This document shows positions 8,789 through 17,199 of a DNA stretch of 64,000 bases, piece after piece. Position numbers and translations under genes: made by a program. The notes under the pieces are model-generated. The model was not told where the DNA came from. It made no database searches and saw only the letters and a list, made by a program, of their open reading frames with translations. The DNA is from Alphaproteobacteria bacterium. Its GTDB lineage: Bacteria; Pseudomonadota; Alphaproteobacteria; UBA8366; GCA-2717185. The number at the start of each line of letters is the position of its first letter. The stretch's first letter is position 1. The DNA lies in contig JAJFJB010000297.1 in assembly GCA_021774435.1 (NCBI GenBank), forward strand, positions 1 to 64,000. Reading direction: 5' to 3'.

Positions 8789-9922
8789 CTAATCAGCCAA
8801 AATTTGTTCTACGATCCAGCGATCAACGGCATTCACGCCACGCTCGCGCCGAGCCAGCCGTCCCGGCAGCGCAAGCGGCGAATTCACGCCAATCTGCTGC
8901 TGTTCGCAGATGCGATTATCTTCATCGTGGCTGGTATCCCAGCGCTTATAATAACGTTGGACAACGTCGTCGAAGTCGTCCCGCGCTATGGTCTCTTTCG
9001 GAAACCCGGAGCCAACGACCAACTCAATCCGCGCCGGTCCACGAGGCTTGATTTCCATCCACCAGAAACAATCCGTCGTCGCCACAAGATAAATGTTGGG
9101 GTACAGGCCGAGAAAGTGGCTCGCCTCCCGCTCGGTTTCCGTTAGCGACGCGATCGGGGGGAAGGGTGTTGTATCGTCTTTTAGAATCGCCGCAGTTTGT
9201 TCAACACCAATCAGGGAACCGGACCAGGCGCCATTCACATCCAGCGGTGTGGCGATCTGATCGCCCAGCGATTCCCGATGAACCGTCGGTATGTGGTAGG
9301 ATTCCCGTTGGTTCTCCAGATAAATCTTCCAGTTGCACGCGACGTCCCAGACCTTACGGCGTGTTGTCACCAAATTCGGAAAATCATAAGCCACGACATG
9401 GTCAGGCAAATCGCCGAGATAGTCCAAGAGACTTCCCGCATCGGCATCAAAATTGACGAACAGAAAACCCGCCCAACTTTCCAGGCGCAGAGGCACCAGC
9501 GCATGGTCCTTCTTATCGAATCCTACGGTTTCTTCCATGCCGGCGGCACTGACTAGCGCGCCATCAAGATCGAAGGCCCAATTGTGATAGGGGCAAACTA
9601 TCGCCCGGCAATTGCCTTCGCCCGTGAGCAATTGCGTGCCGCGATGCCGGCAGCTATTGGCGAAGGCCCGCACGGCGCCTTCTCGGTCACGAATGATAAT
9701 GATCGGGATGCCCGCAACATCGGTCGCCAAATAGTCACCGGGGTTGGCCATTAAATCGGCGCGTCCGACGAAATTCCAAACCTTCATGAAAACGCGCTCT
9801 ATCTCGAGTCGATAAAACCCGTCATCGGTATAGCACCAGGGCGGCAGGTTCTCCGCCTCGAGCGGCGGCTTTAGCACATTGGCGTAGTGTTTCGGATCGC
9901 GTAACTGATCGATGGATAGCAT
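8789..9922 (-). CDS. Rieske non-heme iron oxygenase, large subunit
   Basis: 377-residue ring-hydroxylating-type oxygenase alpha subunit. The Rieske [2Fe-2S] ligands are C91, H93, C110 and H113 (CRHRG and CPYHNW). The mononuclear iron histidines are H210 and H215 in ENQRESYHIPTVH. In overall pattern it is closest to the carnitine/choline/glycine-betaine monooxygenase branch (CntA, GbcA type), suggesting attack on an amine or N-methyl group; that is inference. No dedicated reductase is adjacent, so electrons must come from elsewhere or from an unlinked partner. ATG 9922 is chosen over the TTG at 9940 because aaagga sits 8 bases upstream of it. Confidence 0.88.
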   Translation of the reverse strand: MLSIDQLRDPKHYANVLKPPLEAENLPPWCYTDDGFYRLEIERVFMKVWNFVGRADLMANPGDYLATDVAGIPIIIIRDREGAVRAFANSCRHRGTQLLTGEGNCRAIVCPYHNWAFDLDGALVSAAGMEETVGFDKKDHALVPLRLESWAGFLFVNFDADAGSLLDYLGDLPDHVVAYDFPNLVTTRRKVWDVACNWKIYLENQRESYHIPTVHRESLGDQIATPLDVNGAWSGSLIGVEQTAAILKDDTTPFPPIASLTETEREASHFLGLYPNIYLVATTDCFWWMEIKPRGPARIELVVGSGFPKETIARDDFDDVVQRYYKRWDTSHDEDNRICEQQQIGVNSPLALPGRLARRERGVNAVDRWIVEQILAD

Positions 9923-9954
9923 GGCGCAATCCTTTCCCAAAGGCGGCAGTTTCG

Positions 9955-10557
9955 TTAATTTGCGATTCTGAAATGGGCTTCTGTCGGCTCGCCTTCCTGA
10001 CCATTGATCGGGAGCAAGTCCATGGGGCAGGCTGAAAACACGACGATGCAGTCCATCTCCGCTCGTAGGCTTATCGTATCGCCTGGCCGGCTGACCGGCG
10101 GCCGCCAGTCCAGCTTACCTTCCTCAAGAATTGCAATGTTCATAAAGAGATTCAGCGGACAGGGCGTCTCCGAAGCCGTAACGTCCAGTACCTTCAAGGC
10201 CGCGTGAAGGTTCTCCGTGCAGTTCTCATGATAACCCTCATGTCCCAGCTGTTCATAACGATGCGGATCGCACGCGGCAATCAAGGTGTCATGCACGCCG
10301 GGACTCGTGTCGCCGATAATTGTGAGGATTGGACGACGGCGGTTCGTAACATAGGTGTCGCCAATATCCGGAATGGCTTTGCGAAACGATGCGCGGCTAT
10401 GTTCCATCGACATGAACTCGGTTGGATCGTTTGTCGAAAAGGCCCAGCTATCGACAACTTGCTGACCGTGCGTGTTGACAACCTCGACGATCTGGCCCTG
10501 TCGCACTCCTGCAGCTGCGCCGCTGCGTGCGGGAACCGTTTGCAGGGCAGTATTCAT
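9955..10557 (-). CDS. DUF1989 / urea-carboxylase-associated family protein
   Basis: 200-residue protein of the DUF1989 family. The conserved run includes GQIVEVVNTHGQQVVD, TNRRRPILTIIGDTSPGVHDTLIAACDP and NLFMNIAI, followed by a C-terminal DCIVVFSACPMDLLP. Family members occur beside urea carboxylase and guanidine-degradation genes, where related proteins form carboxyguanidine deiminase; whether that chemistry applies here is unknown. Its ATG overlaps the stop of the TauD gene by four bases (ATGA), so the two are translationally coupled. It precedes the Rieske gene by 32 bases. Confidence 0.85.
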   Translation of the reverse strand: MNTALQTVPARSGAAAGVRQGQIVEVVNTHGQQVVDSWAFSTNDPTEFMSMEHSRASFRKAIPDIGDTYVTNRRRPILTIIGDTSPGVHDTLIAACDPHRYEQLGHEGYHENCTENLHAALKVLDVTASETPCPLNLFMNIAILEEGKLDWRPPVSRPGDTISLRAEMDCIVVFSACPMDLLPINGQEGEPTEAHFRIAN

Positions 10558-11414
10558 GCGGCCTTCTCGCCAACAAAGGCGTCCGTGATAATGCGTGCCG
10601 AATGCATCAGCCGGATATGATTCACATCATCGTAAGGTGTCGCGAAATGCATCGTTGCCCGGTTATCCCAGAACATCATGTCACCGACTTGCCAGCGGTG
10701 CCGATAGATCAAGTCATCCTGCGTTGCATGGGCGTTGAGTTCGTCCAGCAGGGCCTGACTTTCCTCAAACGTCATGCCGACAAACTGCTTGATGATTTGT
10801 TCGCTGACATAAAGGACCTTGCGGCGGGTGGTAGGATGCGTCCGCACCACGGGGTGCACCAGGTCCGGAACGCGCGCCTTCTGCTCTTCGGTCAATGGCG
10901 GCCGGTCGGGGTATTTGTTGGCATAGACATATTTGTAACTGTGTACCGCTTTTAGATCTTCGACCCGCGCCTTCATCTCGTCCGACAGCCTGTCGTAAGC
11001 AGTGGTCAGGCTGGTGAAGAGAGTGTCACCCCCTTCGGGTGGCAGTTCGATGGCGTAGAGCAATGACCCCAGGCTCGCGCGCGGCATGTAGGTGTTGTCT
11101 ATATGCCAGTGCCATCCGGTCTTGTGCGCTCCCGCCGGCTTTCCGTCCTTCTGCTTATTGGTCAGGACGAAGACTTCAGGGTGACCGGAAAGGGTAAATT
11201 GCTGCAACACGTGATGCTCCAGCTCTCCCCAACGGCGGCCGAACGCGACTTGCTGCTCCGGTGTGAGATTCTGATTCCGAAACAGAACCAAAGAGTGCTG
11301 ATTGAAAGCAGCATCGAGTTCGAGGAACGTTTCTTCCGTCAAGGGTTCGGCAAGGTCTATATCTTGAACCTCAACACCGAAATGACCGGTGAGGTTTCGG
11401 GTTTTAATGCCCAT
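10554..11414 (-). CDS. TauD/TfdA-family 2-oxoglutarate dioxygenase
   Basis: 286-residue Fe(II)/2-oxoglutarate-dependent dioxygenase. The HxD iron motif is H104-x-D106 (GWHWHIDNTY). The distal region with the third histidine and 2-oxoglutarate arginine is seen in DNRATMHFATPYDD and HIRLMHSARI. TauD/TfdA enzymes hydroxylate taurine, phenoxyacetates, carnitine precursors and similar compounds; the substrate here is unknown. ATG 11414 is chosen because ggaggg lies about 7 bases upstream; the frame is open to 11456, but the added residues do not look like protein. First gene of the minus arm of the cluster. Confidence 0.9.
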   Translation of the reverse strand: MGIKTRNLTGHFGVEVQDIDLAEPLTEETFLELDAAFNQHSLVLFRNQNLTPEQQVAFGRRWGELEHHVLQQFTLSGHPEVFVLTNKQKDGKPAGAHKTGWHWHIDNTYMPRASLGSLLYAIELPPEGGDTLFTSLTTAYDRLSDEMKARVEDLKAVHSYKYVYANKYPDRPPLTEEQKARVPDLVHPVVRTHPTTRRKVLYVSEQIIKQFVGMTFEESQALLDELNAHATQDDLIYRHRWQVGDMMFWDNRATMHFATPYDDVNHIRLMHSARIITDAFVGEKAA

Positions 11415-11551
11415 GGACCGCCCTCCAACAGCTGACACAAGTGATTTTGGTAGCACAACGGGAACACATCACCAAATTCCAGCACCGATGCTTGCCAATG
11501 GCGGCGCAACCGGCAATGGTAAGCCTAAATGGATATGGCAGGGAGTTAACG
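11415..11551. promoter_or_regulatory. Divergent promoter region of the catabolic cluster
   Basis: The 137 bases separate the two arms (TauD arm leftward, hydrolase arm rightward) and must hold both promoters. A weak inverted repeat, tttggt (11446-11451) and accaaa (11471-11476), with overlapping gtgat/atcac arms, could be an operator. No regulator gene lies inside or next to the cluster. The assignment rests on gene layout; the repeat is short. Confidence 0.4.
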
Positions 11552-12277
11552 ATGATCGAAAACCAGTTCGTCCTCAATACAAAGGACGGTGCGATGGCCA
11601 CCTTTACAGCCCATCCGGAAGGCCCAGGCCCCTTTCCCGCTGTTGTCTTCTACATGGACGCGCCGGGGATCCGCGAAGAACTGTACGGCATGGCGCGGCA
11701 CATTGCGGCGCAGGGCTACTACGTGATTCTGCCGGATTTGTTTTACCGCTTTGGCGTCATCCGCTTTCCGTTCCGCGATGACAATACGCGCAAGATCTGG
11801 CAGACCGCGATGGCAAACCTGTCGAATGCTCAGGTCATGGATGATACGCGTTCGATGCTCGATTATCTCGAAGCCCAGGATGCCGCGAAGACCAACGCTA
11901 TTGGTTCAATCGGATATTGCATGAGCGGGCGGTTCATCGCGGCCGCGGCCGGCACCTTCCCCGATCAGTTCAAGGCGAATGCGTCGCTCTATGGCGTTGG
12001 GATCGTCACGGACAAAGACGACTCCTCACATTTCCTGGTGAAGAATATCAAGGGTGAGATGTATTTCGGCTTTGCCGAAACCGACGGAACCGTGCCCGCC
12101 TTTGTCATTCCGACCCTCACCGCGGAGCTCGAAGAACACGGCACGAACTATACCCTTGAAATTCACCCTGGCACCAATCACGGCTTCTGCTTCGCGGAAC
12201 GCGAGGTCTACAACGAGGCCGCAGCAAACAAGGTCTGGGACGTCTTTTTCGACATGTGCAAACGCAATCTGCACTAA
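11552..12277 (+). CDS. Dienelactone hydrolase family protein
   Basis: 241-residue alpha/beta hydrolase of the dienelactone hydrolase family. The nucleophile elbow GYCMSGRF carries cysteine, as in dienelactone hydrolase. The catalytic aspartate is likely in ETDGTVPAF and the histidine in GTNHGFCF. Such enzymes open lactones or esters late in ring-cleavage pathways. ATG 11552 is chosen because agggag lies 6 bases upstream; the open frame begins earlier without a ribosome site. First gene of the plus arm, 32 bases before the amidohydrolase. Confidence 0.87.
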   Translation: MIENQFVLNTKDGAMATFTAHPEGPGPFPAVVFYMDAPGIREELYGMARHIAAQGYYVILPDLFYRFGVIRFPFRDDNTRKIWQTAMANLSNAQVMDDTRSMLDYLEAQDAAKTNAIGSIGYCMSGRFIAAAAGTFPDQFKANASLYGVGIVTDKDDSSHFLVKNIKGEMYFGFAETDGTVPAFVIPTLTAELEEHGTNYTLEIHPGTNHGFCFAEREVYNEAAANKVWDVFFDMCKRNLH

Positions 12278-12309
12278 CCCGGTCTACAAATCAGGCGCGA
12301 GGACACAGC

Positions 12310-13542
12310 ATGCAGGTACTCTATAGAGGCGGCGCACTCTTCGATGGCGAAAACGAACCGGTACCCGATCATGGCGTCCTGGTCGACGATGATAAAGTCA
12401 CGAAGGTCGCTGCAGTTGGCACATTCGACGGTTTCGACGGCACAACAGTGGACACGAGTGGCGGCACGCTAATGCCGGGCCTGATCGATTGTCACGTGCA
12501 TCTCTGCCTCGGCGCAGAAGGCGACCCAGGCACCGCGGCGGAAAAACTGCTGCCTGGGCAGACCGTTATGAAGGCCTTGGCGCGAGCGCAAGCCACTTTG
12601 GCCAGCGGTGTCACCGGCATCCGAGATTGTGGCGGGCGCGATTATCTGGAATTCGCTGTCCGCGATTCGTGCAACGCCGGTGATCTGATGGGCCCCTCAA
12701 TCCGGGCCTCGGGCAAGATGATTTGCATGACCGGCGGACACGGCAACAGGCATGGCCGAGTCGCCGACGGGATCGACGAAGTGGTCAAGGCGGTACGGGA
12801 ACAGATTCATGCCGGCAGCGATCTCGTGAAAATCATGGCCACTGGCGGTGTGATGACGCCGGGCGTCAATCCTGAAGACGCTCATTATTCAGCAGAAGAA
12901 ATGGCAGCAGGTATTCACGAGGCGAATCGCTTCCACCGCCGTACCGCCAGCCATGCACAAGGCACCGAAGGCATCCTTAACGCCGTGCGCGGCGGCATTT
13001 CGTCGATTGAACACGGTATTTTCATGACCGAAAAATGTGTCCAGGAGATGATCGAGCGCGGAACGTTCCTCGTACCAACCTTGGCGGCGCTGCACAATAT
13101 CGTCAGCATGAAGGATAGTGGCATTCCCGCTTACGTGATGGAAAAGGCCGAACGGATTGCGGAATTCCACGTACGCTCGATCAAGATGTTCTATGACGCC
13201 GGCGGCAAGATCGCGATGGGTACCGACGCTGGAACCCCCTTCAACAAACACGGTTCCAACGCGGATGAGCTGGCGCTGATGGTCGGAATTGGCATCGCGC
13301 CCCTCGACGCCATGCGGATTTCGACGAGCGCAGCATCGGATTTGGTCGACTTGCCCGGGGAAGGCCGCATCGCCGAAGGCACCTTCGCCGATTTCCTACT
13401 GGTTGACGGCGATCCAGCAACAAACATCGATCAAGTGGCGAAGCGCGAGAACCACCGCATGGTCGTGAAGCGGGGCGCAGCTGTCACAAGAAACGCCATG
13501 GCGCTTGGTAAAACGCCCTTCCAATCATTGGCGGCATTTTAA
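12310..13542 (+). CDS. Amidohydrolase (imidazolonepropionase/prolidase-like)
   Basis: 410-residue binuclear metal hydrolase. The HxH metal motif is DCHVHL after the GLID entry. A probable carboxylated lysine is in VKIMATGGV, histidines in ASHAQG and IEHG, and the aspartate in GTDAGTP. The short beta-sandwich that flanks the barrel is formed by both ends (RGGALFDG... and FADFLLVDGDP). The group hydrolyses amides, lactams or C-N rings; substrate unknown. ATG 12310 follows a gagga sequence. It is followed after 3 bases by the VOC gene, indicating an operon. Confidence 0.87.
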   Translation: MQVLYRGGALFDGENEPVPDHGVLVDDDKVTKVAAVGTFDGFDGTTVDTSGGTLMPGLIDCHVHLCLGAEGDPGTAAEKLLPGQTVMKALARAQATLASGVTGIRDCGGRDYLEFAVRDSCNAGDLMGPSIRASGKMICMTGGHGNRHGRVADGIDEVVKAVREQIHAGSDLVKIMATGGVMTPGVNPEDAHYSAEEMAAGIHEANRFHRRTASHAQGTEGILNAVRGGISSIEHGIFMTEKCVQEMIERGTFLVPTLAALHNIVSMKDSGIPAYVMEKAERIAEFHVRSIKMFYDAGGKIAMGTDAGTPFNKHGSNADELALMVGIGIAPLDAMRISTSAASDLVDLPGEGRIAEGTFADFLLVDGDPATNIDQVAKRENHRMVVKRGAAVTRNAMALGKTPFQSLAAF

Positions 13543-13545
13543 GTT

Positions 13546-14310
13546 ATGTTGCGCTTGCGTCAGATTTGTCTCGTCGCTTCTGAGTTGGAACCCGCTGTCG
13601 CCGACCTTGAGGCGGTGTTCGGAATTAAGACTTGCTACCACGATTCAGGCGTCGAAAAATATGGTCTCGTCAATGCCTTGCTACCCGTCGGCAATAATTT
13701 TCTCGAAGTCGTCGCGCCGTTCCGGGATGGCACAGCGGCAGGACGTTATCTCGAACGGCGCGGCGGTGATGGCGGCTATATCGTCATCCTGCAATGCGAC
13801 GACATCACCGAACGCGTGGCCCGCTGCGAATCCCTGGGTGTTCGCATCGCCAACCACATGGATTATGGCAGCTATAAAGGTCTGCAATTGCATCCGCGCG
13901 ATACGGGCGGCTCGATGCTGGAAACGAGTTGGAGCGCAGGCGATGGTGCTCCCGATGGCCCTTGGCATCCTGCCGGAGAAACCTGGCAGGATGCCGTAAG
14001 AACCGACCGCGTAAGTGCCATGACTGCGGCTGAATTGCAGAGTGACGACCCCGATGCTCTCGCTGCTCGTTGGGGCAAAATCCTCGACATCACGCCCGAA
14101 CCGATTACCGACGGTGTCACCCTCTTGCCACTTGAAAACGCCGTTCTGCGTTTCGTATTGGCGACCGATGGCCGCGGTGAAGGTTTAGGTGAAGTCGATC
14201 TTCACGTTTCAAACCGGGATGCCGTTTTAGAAGCGGCAGGGTCCCGTAATTGCCCGATCGACGGAGACGTCGTCATTGTCTGCGGCACACGATTTAGGTT
14301 GATTTCATGA
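13546..14310 (+). CDS. VOC/glyoxalase-like domain protein
   Basis: 254-residue protein with an N-terminal VOC fold (RLRQICLVASELEPAVADLEAVFG..., then YGLVNALLPVGNNFLEVVAP) and a second, more divergent half, consistent with a tandem two-module glyoxalase-3-like protein. VOC proteins include metal-dependent dioxygenases, epimerases and glyoxalases; which applies is unclear. It begins 3 bases after the amidohydrolase stop, and its own stop overlaps the next start by four bases (ATGA), so it is part of a tightly coupled operon. Confidence 0.8.
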   Translation: MLRLRQICLVASELEPAVADLEAVFGIKTCYHDSGVEKYGLVNALLPVGNNFLEVVAPFRDGTAAGRYLERRGGDGGYIVILQCDDITERVARCESLGVRIANHMDYGSYKGLQLHPRDTGGSMLETSWSAGDGAPDGPWHPAGETWQDAVRTDRVSAMTAAELQSDDPDALAARWGKILDITPEPITDGVTLLPLENAVLRFVLATDGRGEGLGEVDLHVSNRDAVLEAAGSRNCPIDGDVVIVCGTRFRLIS

Positions 14311-15050
14311 GCGAAGAATTAGACGTCGTCCGCGACGGCGCAGTAACGCACCTCACTTTGAACCGGCCCGACATCGCCAATGCGCTTGGCCCCGTTTTAA
14401 CGGAAGCCATGCTGGATGCGGTGAATACCGCCGCGCAGGACGGCACTCGTCTGCTCGTCATCCAGGGAACGGGAAAATCATTCTGTTCCGGGTTCGACCT
14501 GTCGGGTTTTGACGCGCTCAGCGACGGCGATCTGGTTCTCAGGCTTCTTCGCATCGAAACCTTGCTGCAGACGGTCTATCACGCGCCCTTTCCAACCCTG
14601 GCAATGGGGCATGGTCGAATTTTCGGCGCCGGCGCGGATCTGTTCAGCGCCTGCAGTCAGCGCGTCGCCGCGCCGGGCACCCAGTTTCGCATGCCGGGCT
14701 TGGCCTTTGGAATCGTCCTGGGTACCCGGCGGTTGATGGCGAGAATTGGTCAGGACGCGGCGCGCAACATCCAGAACGAGACGCGCACATTCGACGCGGA
14801 AGAGGCGAACCGCTACAATTTTGCCAGTGATATTGCAGATCAGTCCGAATGGCCCGGAGTCATTGAGGCTGCCGCACAGGCAGCGCAAACTTTGAAAACC
14901 GAGGCGTCTGCCGCATTATTCGAGGTAACCGCCCCGGACACGAGAGCAGTGGATATGGCGGATTTGGTTAAATCGGCCACTATTCCCGGGCTAAAGGATC
15001 GGATCGGGCAATATCGGGACGACATGCGCCGTACGGCAGGCAAAGCCTGA
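14307..15050 (+). CDS. Crotonase-fold enoyl-CoA hydratase/isomerase-like protein
   Basis: 247-residue crotonase-family protein. The oxyanion-hole segments are recognisable: GKSFCSGFDLSGF (about 56-68) and GHGRIFGAGADLFSACS (101-117). The two hydratase glutamates are not conserved. The first position is D111 (FGAGADL instead of GGGCEL), and the second is G131 (MPGLAFG instead of PEVxLG). A plain hydratase is therefore unlikely; crotonase-fold hydrolases, C-C bond cleavers and isomerases use other residues. Start overlaps the preceding stop by four bases. 35 bases precede the next gene. Confidence 0.85.
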   Translation: MSEELDVVRDGAVTHLTLNRPDIANALGPVLTEAMLDAVNTAAQDGTRLLVIQGTGKSFCSGFDLSGFDALSDGDLVLRLLRIETLLQTVYHAPFPTLAMGHGRIFGAGADLFSACSQRVAAPGTQFRMPGLAFGIVLGTRRLMARIGQDAARNIQNETRTFDAEEANRYNFASDIADQSEWPGVIEAAAQAAQTLKTEASAALFEVTAPDTRAVDMADLVKSATIPGLKDRIGQYRDDMRRTAGKA

Positions 15051-15085
15051 CAGGGTACCGTCGGCTTAGGAGGTAGACAGAACAC

Positions 15086-16285
15086 ATGGCAACCATCGCA
15101 TCACCCGTTGCAGTCGAACGAACGGATAGGGATATCTATCTTGATCGCGTGCGCAATCTGGCGCCGTTGATCAATGAGTCAGCGGATCAAATCGAAAGAG
15201 ATCGGCGCCTGCCAGAGAAATTGCGCAACGGCCTTTACGACGCCGGACTATTCCGCCTGTTGTTGGAAAAGCGGTTCAACGGTGCGGAAGTCGTCCCGTC
15301 GGATTTTTCGCGCATCATCGAAGAAGTGGCTAAGCACGATGCCAGCACGGCCTGGTGCCTGTGCCAAGCGAATGGCTGCGCGATGTCCGCCTCCTTCATG
15401 GAAGATCATGCCGCCAACGCGATTTGGGGCGACGACCCGAAAGGTGTGCTGGCCTGGGGTCCCGGAAAGTCGGAAGCGGTCCGCGAGGGCGATGGCTATC
15501 GCGTCAATGCCAAATGCGCGTTCGCCAGCGGCGGCCGTCATGCGACCTATATCGGCACGCACGCTACGATGCTGAACCAGAACGGCGAGCCTGAACTCAA
15601 CGAGAACGGACGCAAAATCATCCGGACCATGCTGATTCCCGCCGAGCAGATTGTCTGGGAGGATATCTGGAATGTCGTCGGGCTGCGCGGCACGGCAAGC
15701 GATGGATATGAAGTGAAGAATATCTTCGTTCCTGAGGCTTTCTCCTTGTTGCGGGACAATGCCAAAGAGCGTCGCACAGACCACCCTCTCTACCTGTTCC
15801 GTCAGACCAACCTCTATGCGAGTGGATTTTCCGGCGTGGCGATGGGCATCGCGCAATCCATGATCGATGCCTTCGCCAAATTGACCACGGAAAAAACACC
15901 GCGCATGCAGAAGAACCCGTTAAGCCAAAATGCTGTCGTGCAATCGGAATTCGCGAGGGCCTCGATTCGTCTTGATGCCGCGCGGACTTTCCTGCGCAGC
16001 GAACTCGACGACATCTGGGCAGCTGTGCTCTCTACCGGCGAACTCACGGTCGAGCAGCGGATGCGCATCCGGTTGGCGACGACGCATGGCATTCACGAAG
16101 CCAAGGGTGCCGCGGACACGGTCTATGACGCCACCGGTGCCACGGCCATATTTGCCAGCGGTCCCTATGAACGCCGCTTCCGAGATTTGCACACGGTCAC
16201 GCAGCAGATGCAGGGCCGGCGCGCGCATTACGAAACCGTTGGCGCTTTCATGCTCGGCAATCCGCCGGATTTGTCCTCGGTGTGA
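15086..16285 (+). CDS. Acyl-CoA dehydrogenase-fold flavin monooxygenase (HsaA/DszC-like)
   Basis: 399 residues with the full acyl-CoA dehydrogenase architecture: helical N-terminal domain, middle beta domain (around GYRVNAKCAFASGGRHATYIG and GLRGTASDGYEVKNIFVPE) and C-terminal helical domain. The type-2 C-terminus and the lack of an evident catalytic glutamate suggest the reduced-flavin-dependent hydroxylase branch (HsaA, DszC, HpaB-like) more than fatty acid oxidation. Those enzymes need a flavin reductase, none of which is adjacent. ATG 15086 is preceded by taggagg about 11 bases upstream. The stop overlaps the next start by four bases. Confidence 0.82.
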   Translation: MATIASPVAVERTDRDIYLDRVRNLAPLINESADQIERDRRLPEKLRNGLYDAGLFRLLLEKRFNGAEVVPSDFSRIIEEVAKHDASTAWCLCQANGCAMSASFMEDHAANAIWGDDPKGVLAWGPGKSEAVREGDGYRVNAKCAFASGGRHATYIGTHATMLNQNGEPELNENGRKIIRTMLIPAEQIVWEDIWNVVGLRGTASDGYEVKNIFVPEAFSLLRDNAKERRTDHPLYLFRQTNLYASGFSGVAMGIAQSMIDAFAKLTTEKTPRMQKNPLSQNAVVQSEFARASIRLDAARTFLRSELDDIWAAVLSTGELTVEQRMRIRLATTHGIHEAKGAADTVYDATGATAIFASGPYERRFRDLHTVTQQMQGRRAHYETVGAFMLGNPPDLSSV

Positions 16286-17196
16286 CCGACTTCGAATACG
16301 TCACGGTCGACGTCTTCACCGCGCAACGGTTTGGCGGAAATCCGCTTGCCGTAGTTCTGGACGCGCGGGGCATGACCGATGCGCAGATGCAGCAGGTTGC
16401 CGCGGAATTCAATTACGCGGAATCCACGTTCGTTCTACCACCGCGGAATCCTAAGAATACGGCGCAGGTTCGCATCTTCACCCGCGCGCAGGAAGTGCCC
16501 TTTGCCGGGCATCCCAATGTCGGCACGGGTTTCGTCCTCGCACAACAGAAAGAAATTTTCGGCGAAGCACCCGGATCGTCGATGCGTTTTGAAGAAAAAG
16601 CGGGTCTCGTCACGGTCGATATCATCCGAGAAGCCGCGACGGTTGTCGGCGCCCGGATCAAGGCACCGCGCGCATTGGAAACGGGTTCGACAATGGACTC
16701 CGCGGCCTTCGGTGCCTGTGCCTCTGTGCCGACCGAGGCGATCATTACGGAACGGCATTTGCCGACGCTGGCGTCGGTTGGCCTGCCATTTTACGTGGCT
16801 GAAACGAACATCGAATCGCTCGCAAAAGCGCACGCCAACCTCGATGCCTTTCGCAGTGCTGCGGAAAAGTATGGCCTTGCCGATCTTAGCGGGCGGCTTT
16901 CAGTGTTTATTTATGCCAGGCACGGTGATGGCATTGAGGCCCTGCGTGCCCGGATGTTCGCGCCGCTCAGCAACAATTGGGAGGATCCGGCCACCGGCAG
17001 CGCATCGGCCGCCCTCGGCGCCTTCCTCTTATCTCTCGAAAACCAGACGTCGGCACGTATCGAAATCGAGCAAGGAGTCGAAATGGGCCGGCCCAGCAAA
17101 ATTATTATCCACGCACAAAAATCGAATGACGTCGTCGACAATGTCGCGATCGAAGGCCGTTGCGTCGCAATGATGCACGGCGAGCTTTCGCTCTAG
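16282..17196 (+). CDS. PhzF-family isomerase
   Basis: 304-residue PhzF/diaminopimelate-epimerase-fold protein. The family entry FxTVDVFTAQRFGGNPLAVVLDA, the catalytic glutamate segment NYAESTFVLP, the FAGHPNVGTG motif and the C-terminal DPATGSASAALG motif are all present. PhzF enzymes catalyse proton shifts or isomerisation; the best known acts in phenazine synthesis, but most homologues are of unknown role. Start is GTG 16282 within a GTGA overlap with the previous stop. Last gene of the plus arm; it converges with the next gene at a 3-base gap. Confidence 0.9.
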   Translation: MTDFEYVTVDVFTAQRFGGNPLAVVLDARGMTDAQMQQVAAEFNYAESTFVLPPRNPKNTAQVRIFTRAQEVPFAGHPNVGTGFVLAQQKEIFGEAPGSSMRFEEKAGLVTVDIIREAATVVGARIKAPRALETGSTMDSAAFGACASVPTEAIITERHLPTLASVGLPFYVAETNIESLAKAHANLDAFRSAAEKYGLADLSGRLSVFIYARHGDGIEALRARMFAPLSNNWEDPATGSASAALGAFLLSLENQTSARIEIEQGVEMGRPSKIIIHAQKSNDVVDNVAIEGRCVAMMHGELSL

Positions 17197-17199
17197 AGA

